From positions 1 to 33,698 of the IMG/VR virus record IMGVR_UViG_3300038424_000156: DNA of 33,698 bases; one strand, given 5' to 3'. Both the position numbers and the translations under genes were made by a program. The notes under the pieces were generated by a model that had not been told where the DNA came from, did not search any database, and saw nothing but the letters and a program-made list of their open reading frames with translations. Within the stretch, counting starts at the first letter, position 1, and the number at the start of each line of letters is the position of its first letter. The stretch is from a virus. This document shows, one piece after another, positions 27,656 through 33,698 of the stretch.

Positions 27656-29371
27656 ATGGCCGAAGCAGAACGCACCACCGCCGTCGAGGGCTTGGCCCTC
27701 ACGCTGAAAGACCAGGCGAGCGCACCCGCCGAGAAGGTGGCCAGCGCGTTCGAGCGCGTGCACCACGCTTCCGAGCGGGCGCGGGAGAAGGTCGGCGAGT
27801 TCGCGCGCAGCGCCGCCATGGGCGCCCTGGGGGCCGTCGGGCTGGGCCTGGGGTTCAGGGAGATCTGGGAGAAGGCCAAGGACGCGAACCTCGAACTTGA
27901 GAACGCGGCCAAGCACGTCGCGGGCGTGCACTTCGCGTTCGGCGGCTGGCGCAGCGACGTCTCGGCCACCGAGCGGTGGAACTACTCTCTCTCCGAGGGC
28001 ACGGAGATCGTCGAGAAGCTGGAGGGTGCCGAGAGCCGCCTGCACAAGACGCGAGGCGAGCTGGCCAACGTCTACAAGTCGGCCTACGCGATCGGGACGC
28101 GCCACAACCTGAACCAGCAGCAGATGCTCGACCTGACCGAGAAGCTGGCGTCCAGCGAGATCGTTCTCGGAACCAGCGCCGAGATGGCGGCCTTGAGCAT
28201 CAGCCGGGCCGTGATGACCGGCAACATCCGCGGCTTCGACGAGTTTAACAAGCATCTCAAGTTCTCCGTCGGGAACATGAAGGAGTTCCACAAGATGTCG
28301 GAGGGCGCTCGCTTCGCCCGCATCCAGAAGGCGCTGGGGGATCTGCGCCCGGCGGCCGAGGGGATGGGCCAGGGCATCGCCGGCGCCATGGCCGACATTC
28401 GGATCGCCGTGGACAATATCACGCGGGATCTGAGCGGGCCGGTCTTCCAGGACGTCGCCAAGAGCCTCAAGAGCTGGGCGCATGAGATCAGCCACGTTCG
28501 CGAGGACGGCAAGAGCATCGCGTCCGAGTACGGCAGGGACTTGGTCAGCGCATTCCACACGCTGAAGGACGTGACAGCGTTCCTGTACGACCACTGGAAG
28601 GAGATCGCCGCGATCTGGGGGTCGATGAAGTTCGCGAGTTGGATGGGGCCAGGTGCTTTTGATGGCGGTGCGGCGGGCGGCGCAGGTACTGTGGTGACTA
28701 CCGTCACGGGAAGGCTCAGTGAGTTTGCGAGAAAGCTCGCAGCCGCAACGGGCGCATTGACGGCCTGGTACTTACTGCTGGAAGCTGGGGCATCGAAGCT
28801 TGACAAGTGGCAGACCGGGCATATCCAGACTCAAGCGCGCTGGGGCGCCGGGAGTGTGCTGGAAGGCTCGACTGGCAAGACCGCAGCTCGGCACATGGAA
28901 GCATTCCGTGGAATGCTAGGTGAAGAAGGCTTCCAAACCGACTACAAAGATGCGATGGCGAAGGCCAAGGAAGCCTTCATTTCCTACCAGGCCGCGTACG
29001 GAGCGGATGTAATTAGTCGCGCAGGAGTGAACAAGGGGCAGGCATCGGCGGCGTGGGGAGCGATGTCCGAAGATGCCAGAGCGAAGCAGGCAACCGCATT
29101 GGGGCTGGCATCGTCTGCGACCGGACAAGAGTTCGTGAACAAGCTCGACGAGATGGTCAAGCTCCTGTCAGGTTTGCTGCCCACGGTCGCGACGGCGACC
29201 GACCCGCACCTGAACAAGAAAGGCCCGCCGGTCATCAACATCGGGCACGTCGCCTTCACCCAGGAATTCAAGGAGGCCGACCCCGACCGCGTCTTCCACA
29301 AGGCCATCAACGAGATCGACCACATGGTCAACGCGCCTCGGGGCGCGACCACGAACGCGCTGGGGGCGTGA
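27656..29371 (+). CDS. Tape measure protein
   Basis: A 571-residue, mainly helical protein directly after the chaperone pair, the standard place for the tape measure, which sets tail length. Features: helical segments (PAEKVASAFERVHHASERAR), a Gly/Ala-rich hydrophobic stretch at about 51-66 (AAMGALGAVGLGLGF), long helices with KLEGAESRLHKTRGELANVY, a second hydrophobic stretch around 365-385 (ALTAWYLLLEAGA) and a C-terminal tail. With 0.15 nm per residue the tail would be about 85 nm long. No lytic domain is seen. No ribosome binding site is visible, so coupling with the frameshifted chaperone stop is likely. The region 28620-29160 is somewhat less GC-rich. Confidence 0.8.
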   Translation: MAEAERTTAVEGLALTLKDQASAPAEKVASAFERVHHASERAREKVGEFARSAAMGALGAVGLGLGFREIWEKAKDANLELENAAKHVAGVHFAFGGWRSDVSATERWNYSLSEGTEIVEKLEGAESRLHKTRGELANVYKSAYAIGTRHNLNQQQMLDLTEKLASSEIVLGTSAEMAALSISRAVMTGNIRGFDEFNKHLKFSVGNMKEFHKMSEGARFARIQKALGDLRPAAEGMGQGIAGAMADIRIAVDNITRDLSGPVFQDVAKSLKSWAHEISHVREDGKSIASEYGRDLVSAFHTLKDVTAFLYDHWKEIAAIWGSMKFASWMGPGAFDGGAAGGAGTVVTTVTGRLSEFARKLAAATGALTAWYLLLEAGASKLDKWQTGHIQTQARWGAGSVLEGSTGKTAARHMEAFRGMLGEEGFQTDYKDAMAKAKEAFISYQAAYGADVISRAGVNKGQASAAWGAMSEDARAKQATALGLASSATGQEFVNKLDEMVKLLSGLLPTVATATDPHLNKKGPPVINIGHVAFTQEFKEADPDRVFHKAINEIDHMVNAPRGATTNALGA

Positions 29372-30636
29372 TGGCGGACGCGTCGGCACAAGGGCTCATC
29401 GAGATCGTCCCCTTGGAGGGAGACTACCCGACGATCAGCCTTACCGGCGGCGGGCTCCCGTACAAGGGCGTCACGTTCCCGCGCGAGCAGCGGGGCAAGA
29501 CGACCTGGTATCCGGGCAACCCCGTGGCCACGCAGACCGTGACCGGTCCGATCCGCCCGCCGACCACCATGACCGGCCGGTGGATGGACTTCGACCTCGG
29601 CGAGGGCGGCGCGCGCGCCCTGGTCCTGCAATTCGACGAGTTGATCGACAGGGCCATCCCGGTCGAGGTGCGGTGGGGCGGGCGATCGCTCAGCACGGGC
29701 GAAGACCCGGCCATCACGCAGCGCGGGTACATCAAGAAGTTCGAGCCGAAGTACCAGCGCTCCCAGGACATCGAGTGGTCCATCACGTTCGAGTGGCGAG
29801 GCGACGTGCTGCAGACCCAGCCGCCCTCGTTCGCCCTCGGCGGCATCGTCAAGCAGGATAGCTTCTCCGAACTGGCCGACCAACTCGCCACCACCCAGGA
29901 GGCCACCCAGAGTTGGATCGACATCGCGTGGTCGGCGATCGCCACCGGCACGAACGAGATGCTGGCGGTGTCGGACGCGCTCGACGAGGTGCAGAACGCG
30001 ATCTTCCAGGCGACCTACGTGGCGAACGGCGCATCCGACATGCTCCAGACGGCGGCACAACTCCCGAGCGCCGTCGCCGACCGGATCCGAGGCATGTGCG
30101 ATCTCGTGATCATGGCGTGCGCGAACGCCCGCGCGGCTCTCCAGGCAGCGTGCGGGCTGTTCTCCGGAGTGATCGCCGCCCAGCAGAGCGGGCAGGTGGA
30201 CCAGGCAGTGGCGCAGGCGTTCCAGGTCCAAGCGGCGCGCGCGAAGCTCGCAATCTTCCCGACCGACGACCCGATGGTCAGGTTGGACGGCCAGACCACG
30301 CAGTTCGACCTGATCTCCACCTGGGACGCGATGGCGGCGCAGGCATCACAAACGGCAGCGGCCATCGCGGCGCAGCAGGTGCCGGACATCATCGCGGTCG
30401 TGCGCCCGCCCGCGGGTAGCGACCTGCGCGACTTGGCGATCACCTACTACGGCAATCCCGATCTCTGGATCTTGATCGCCGACTTCAACGACCTCGACTC
30501 CAGCGAAGTGCCCGCTACGTCTACGGGTCCAAGCGACATGGGCGCGCCGCCCATCTACATCCCCGCTCAGGCAGACTACGCCACGATGCTGAGCGAGGTC
30601 TGGGGCGACACCCCAACCGCGGGAGCGACGCAGTGA
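29371..30636 (+). CDS. Baseplate protein with C-terminal LysM-like domain
   Basis: The product is 421 residues from ATG 29371, overlapping the previous stop (TGATG). The N-terminal 150 residues are strand-rich (GLPYKGVTFPREQRGKTTWY; TMTGRWMDFDLGEGGARALV). The middle is helical and Ala-rich. The C-terminal 55 residues or so match a LysM-like module (GSDLRDLAITYYGNPDLWIL, IADFND, then PPIYIPA). In phages of this type the protein after the tape measure with a late LysM joins tube and hub (XkdP/gp53-like). The LysM part may touch peptidoglycan or be purely structural. Its stop overlaps the next GTG (GTGA). Confidence 0.7.
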   Translation: MADASAQGLIEIVPLEGDYPTISLTGGGLPYKGVTFPREQRGKTTWYPGNPVATQTVTGPIRPPTTMTGRWMDFDLGEGGARALVLQFDELIDRAIPVEVRWGGRSLSTGEDPAITQRGYIKKFEPKYQRSQDIEWSITFEWRGDVLQTQPPSFALGGIVKQDSFSELADQLATTQEATQSWIDIAWSAIATGTNEMLAVSDALDEVQNAIFQATYVANGASDMLQTAAQLPSAVADRIRGMCDLVIMACANARAALQAACGLFSGVIAAQQSGQVDQAVAQAFQVQAARAKLAIFPTDDPMVRLDGQTTQFDLISTWDAMAAQASQTAAAIAAQQVPDIIAVVRPPAGSDLRDLAITYYGNPDLWILIADFNDLDSSEVPATSTGPSDMGAPPIYIPAQADYATMLSEVWGDTPTAGATQ

Positions 30637-32810
30637 GCGAGCCACGTTTTTACCGCCCCGCGTGGTTTCTCCGCTTCTTCGTGCGGCTGGAGGACTTCGG
30701 GCGGGCCAACGAGGACAGCACGCAGGACGGCCAGAAGCCCTACCAGGACGCGAAGGCGACCCTGGCAAGCCAACAGCAAGCCGTCGAAGCGCAAATCGCA
30801 CAGGAGGCAGCAGGGGGCGCCACAGGGGCAAGCCGTACGCGGTCCACGCTCATCGGGCTGACCGGCTCGTCCGCCAGGCTTCAGCGGCAGGCGGCAACGA
30901 CCAGCCAGGACCCGGGGGCGGGCCCCAAGGGCAAGGGCGATGCCTTTTCGTTGCGCTACGTCACCGTGCCGAACGAGCTGGACCTGGAGGACAAGGGGTT
31001 CCGCACCGCGAACGAGTTGACCGCCAGCTTCCCCTATCAGGACCTGCCGCTGGACCCGCGCATCATGCGGGAGTGCGGGGTGGAGGCATGGGTCGGCACG
31101 GTCACGGTGGACGAGTTCGCGACCCCGGCCGGCTGGCACCTCAAGCCAGAGCTGAGCAAGACCAGCATCCTGCGGTTCAAGGGCTATGTCGATCTTCCCG
31201 AGATGGAGCACGACGAGAACGAGGGGACCGTCCACATCAAGGCGCGCAGCTACGAGAGCGTTCTGATCGACGGCAAGATCGCCGCCACCGCGAAGGCGTA
31301 CCGCATCCACGGCGCCGGCGGGCGCGAGCCGATCACGACCTACGTCAACCGCATCCTCTCGCTCTATCCACCGACATCCGGGAACACCGGCGGCGACGCC
31401 TTCCGCGCGTACTGGTACGCTGCCGACCCCACGAAGGAGCCCTACCTCGACCGGAAGACGCTCGTGCGCTCCCTCCAGACGGCCGCGAGCCGGAACGCCG
31501 GGAACCCGGGCGGCGGCACGGGCGGCGAAGGCCAGCAGAAGGCGGACGACCCCAACGCGGCTCCGGACGCCGGGGGGACGGGAGATAGCGCAGATGCCGG
31601 CTACCCGGCGATGCCTCCGAAGGCGGTCGATGCCGACGGCATGAGCATCTGGGATCTCATCACGCAGGCATGCGAGCTGTGCGGCTGCATCCCGATGTAC
31701 TCCCCGTCGCTGCCTCCGTTCACGCCGAGCGGCGCTGGGATCTCGACGGCCCCGACGATCAACCCGGCCAACTGCCTGCTCATCACCCCACCCCAAGCCT
31801 TCCTCGACGACATCGACAGCGCGGTCAGGATCCAGGGCGGCGCGCGCGACGGGTTCCAGCGGGCCTTCGTCCAGAACGGGGCGCAGATCCAGAGCGACGT
31901 GCGCTTCATGGTGTGGGGCCACAACGTCGCGAAGATGAAGCTCTCGCGCAAGATGGGCAAGGTCCGCGTGAGCGCCGTCGAGGTTCGTTCCTACAACCCG
32001 GACGCAGATCCCAACAAGCGAGTCTTGTCCGCTCGCTACCCGGCCAAGCCAGTCGCCAGAAGGAAGGGCAAGAAGTCCAACAAGATGCACGAGAAGGGAG
32101 GCGGCAAGATCGACGTGATCCGCACCTTCGTGCTCAAAGGGATCCGCGATCAGGGCATGCTCGACCAGGCCGCGGTCAGCATCTACCACCAGCTCACCCG
32201 AAACGAGCTGACCATCGAGCTGGAGACCGACGAGCTGGCCAGCTACATCGACCCGGTGGCGAGCCAGCAGGCGGGCGCCCTCGTCGAGAACCACAACGAC
32301 AACCCGGACATTCTGCGGCTCTGCGCCGGCAGCCCCGTGCACATCACGGTCGCGCAGAAGAACACCACCACCGGGAGCCTCGTCATCAACACGCTCTCGG
32401 ACTTCTACGATCTGAAGGCCAACGGCATCTACGATCTCCTGGTCAAGCAGAACGACCGCTGGGGCGCGTGGAACACCGACGGGAGCCTGAACCAGGCCCA
32501 GCTCGAAGAGACCGCCCAGAAGATCCAAGCGGCCTACCGGGCGGCGAAGCTCCCCGACGTCTACTACTGCCGATCGGTGCACCTGCATTTCTCGTCGGCG
32601 GATGACGACCCCTTCCACGTCCACATGGAGTTGTGCAACTACATGCCGGACAACGACCCGAAGACATTCGCGAGCGACGACCAGGAGAAGAACGATGCGC
32701 TTCGGAGGAAGAAGACCAGCCCGGCCGCGAAAGCGACCGCGGCCGCAGCCCAGACCACGCAGGCGGTGGTGAACAAGGTCGGGCTGCAGGTCAGCAAGGC
32801 GGTGCAGTAA
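30633..32810 (+). CDS. Baseplate hub protein (gpD/XkdQ-like)
   Basis: 725 residues, starting at GTG 30633. GGGAG precedes it. The general pattern fits a hub protein (gp27/gpD-like): an N-terminal strand-rich part with FSLRYVTVPNELDLEDKGFR, TANELTASFPYQDLPLDPRI, ILRFKGYVDLPEMEHDENEG and VHIKARSYESVLIDGKI; the middle has a Gly/Asp-rich insertion (about 290-320). The DGMSIWDLITQACELCGCIP segment is typical of hubs, where it opens a second barrel domain. The C-terminal half has VRVSAVEVRSYNPDADPNKR and HITVAQKNTTTGSLVINTLS. Trimeric hubs bind the tube's end and the spike. The stop overlaps the next start (TAATG). Confidence 0.72.
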   Translation: MSEPRFYRPAWFLRFFVRLEDFGRANEDSTQDGQKPYQDAKATLASQQQAVEAQIAQEAAGGATGASRTRSTLIGLTGSSARLQRQAATTSQDPGAGPKGKGDAFSLRYVTVPNELDLEDKGFRTANELTASFPYQDLPLDPRIMRECGVEAWVGTVTVDEFATPAGWHLKPELSKTSILRFKGYVDLPEMEHDENEGTVHIKARSYESVLIDGKIAATAKAYRIHGAGGREPITTYVNRILSLYPPTSGNTGGDAFRAYWYAADPTKEPYLDRKTLVRSLQTAASRNAGNPGGGTGGEGQQKADDPNAAPDAGGTGDSADAGYPAMPPKAVDADGMSIWDLITQACELCGCIPMYSPSLPPFTPSGAGISTAPTINPANCLLITPPQAFLDDIDSAVRIQGGARDGFQRAFVQNGAQIQSDVRFMVWGHNVAKMKLSRKMGKVRVSAVEVRSYNPDADPNKRVLSARYPAKPVARRKGKKSNKMHEKGGGKIDVIRTFVLKGIRDQGMLDQAAVSIYHQLTRNELTIELETDELASYIDPVASQQAGALVENHNDNPDILRLCAGSPVHITVAQKNTTTGSLVINTLSDFYDLKANGIYDLLVKQNDRWGAWNTDGSLNQAQLEETAQKIQAAYRAAKLPDVYYCRSVHLHFSSADDDPFHVHMELCNYMPDNDPKTFASDDQEKNDALRRKKTSPAAKATAAAAQTTQAVVNKVGLQVSKAVQ

Positions 32811-33550
32811 TGCCGGCCCGCGCGCACAACTTCGGCACGAACATCCGCGGCAGCATTGACGCGGAGAACTTTCGCAAGGCGGCCCGCAGCGTGGGGGCCG
32901 ACCTACGCTACTGGGTCAGCATGGGGACCGTCGCGACGGTCGACACCGAGACGGGCGAGTGGGATCCGACGAACGGCGCGGCCATCTGGAACGCGAGCGA
33001 CGGCATCGACGTGGACGTGCGGCTGGAGCCCCTGGACATCCCGGTGACCTGCCGGTACGCGGGCATCTCGGCGGGCGACGTCACGATCTTCACCCCAATC
33101 CGGCCGGGCTACCTGGTCAAGGTCGAGTTCCCTGACGGCGACCTCACGGGCGGCGTCATCAGCGCGATCATCCAGTCGCGGTCGAACCGGCAGCCGACCG
33201 ACGGGGGCAAGCCGATCTTCGGCAACGACCGGGTGCTCATCCACGCGGCGAGCGTGCCAGTGGACATCCGGACGGCCGGCGGCGCGCAGGTGCTGCTCGA
33301 CCAGCAGGGCAACGCGACGGTCACGGCGAAGACGGTCAAGCTAGGGGACTCGCAGGCGAGCCAGCACGTGATGCACGCGGAACTATTCACCGCCGATCTC
33401 ACCAGCGCACTCTCGGACATCCTGTCCGACCTGACCACTGTCTTTTCCGCCGTAGGGCTCGGGCCACCGCAGTCAACAGACTCGATCGGGACCGTGGTCG
33501 CGGGCATCACCGCCGGCATCTACCGCTCGACGAAAGTGAGCGCCACATGA
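32810..33550 (+). CDS. Baseplate spike protein (gpV/gp45-like)
   Basis: The product is 246 residues from ATG 32810. Layout: an N-terminal part, an OB-like strand domain (DIPVTCRYAGISAGDVTIFT; GYLVKVEFPDGDLTGGVISA), then a stretch typical for spike stalks (VDIRTAGGAQVLLDQQGNAT, VTAKTVKLGD), where beta-strands wrap into a trimeric prism. The C-terminus is helical. Such proteins form the membrane-piercing tip under the hub. No iron-binding HxH tip motif is visible. Its stop overlaps the start of the last ORF (ATGA). Confidence 0.68.
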   Translation: MPARAHNFGTNIRGSIDAENFRKAARSVGADLRYWVSMGTVATVDTETGEWDPTNGAAIWNASDGIDVDVRLEPLDIPVTCRYAGISAGDVTIFTPIRPGYLVKVEFPDGDLTGGVISAIIQSRSNRQPTDGGKPIFGNDRVLIHAASVPVDIRTAGGAQVLLDQQGNATVTAKTVKLGDSQASQHVMHAELFTADLTSALSDILSDLTTVFSAVGLGPPQSTDSIGTVVAGITAGIYRSTKVSAT

Positions 33551-33698
33551 GTGCCGCCGGCGTCGCGATGGGGAACGCGATCTTGACCTACATCCAGCAG
33601 GCCAGCGGACGAGTGGGACGGCCTATCTGTACGCGGGGAACGGCGGCTGTGGCATTTTCGGCGGCGCCGGTGGCATCGGGGCGGTCAACAGCGCGACG
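33547..33698 (+). CDS. Next baseplate gene, 5' part (cut by the window edge)
   Basis: Begins in an ATGA overlap with the spike gene: MSAAGVAMGNAILTYIQQAS, then 30 further codons to the edge. After the first 20 residues this frame reads Arg/Pro/Ala-rich and implausible, whereas the +1 frame from about 33610 reads TSGTAYLYAGNGGCGIFGGA and is more protein-like. A frame error near 33600-33612 or at the contig edge is possible. No family can be named from this length. Confidence 0.5.
   Translation, partial: MSAAGVAMGNAILTYIQQASGRVGRPICTRGTAAVAFSAAPVASGRSTAR

Noticed and set aside
30576-32624. A 682-codon open frame on the - strand opposite the hub gene
   Set aside because: Shadow of the + strand hub gene; composition is low in structure and there is no ribosome binding site or partner gene on that strand.
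1-33698. tRNA genes
   Set aside because: No stretch with a recognisable cloverleaf and GTTCRANYC-type T-arm was found by eye; a covariance search could still find one.

Overview
The window is about 33.7 kb of a high-GC, tailed, contractile-tail (myovirus-type) bacteriophage or prophage. Every gene I can support is on the + strand. Genes are tightly packed, with many 4-base start/stop overlaps (ATGA, GTGA, TGATG) and strong GGAGG-type ribosome binding sites. The sequence does not identify the host. The base composition, the UUCG-loop hairpins and a DUF6745-like first gene fit a high-GC bacterium, but no lineage can be named. Both ends are cut through genes, so this is a fragment of a larger genome.

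Layout. (1) 1-2281: the 3' part of a DUF6745-like gene whose N-terminal region is a 12-bp minisatellite, then a terminase large subunit split into an ATPase ORF and a nuclease ORF. (2) 2337-5659: small genes, an intrinsic terminator, an Xre-type regulator, a ParB-domain/DNA methyltransferase fusion and further small ORFs. (3) 5656-8877: portal, a HAD-fold phosphatase-like protein and a set of short proteins. (4) 8874-12893: stacked mobile DNA, made of an HNH nuclease, an IS607-type unit (serine recombinase, zinc-finger ORF, TnpB) and a LAGLIDADG endonuclease. (5) 12895-20488: MuF/gp7-like minor head protein, an unknown 295-aa protein, a ParB-like DNA-binding gene embedded in an array of direct repeats, several small probable head proteins, scaffold and major capsid protein. 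(6) 20489-20855: a non-coding stretch full of UUCG-tetraloop hairpins. (7) 20856-33698: head completion and neck proteins, tail sheath, tail tube, a tail assembly chaperone pair with a T TTT TTA -1 frameshift site, a tape measure protein, a LysM-type baseplate protein, hub, spike and the start of another baseplate gene.

How it works together: terminase and portal package DNA into a scaffold/capsid shell. The neck genes join the head to a contractile tail built from sheath and tube, with length set by the tape measure and ended by a LysM/hub/spike baseplate. The parts that standard virion biology does not explain are the ParB-like gene with eight copies of AGCACAGTTCA (six of them 61-66 bp apart), the UUCG hairpin field after the capsid gene, the twin CCCAATAGTAGGGGCG elements, a short N-terminal [F/Y]xxWA motif shared by several small proteins, and the three-gene IS607-like operon.
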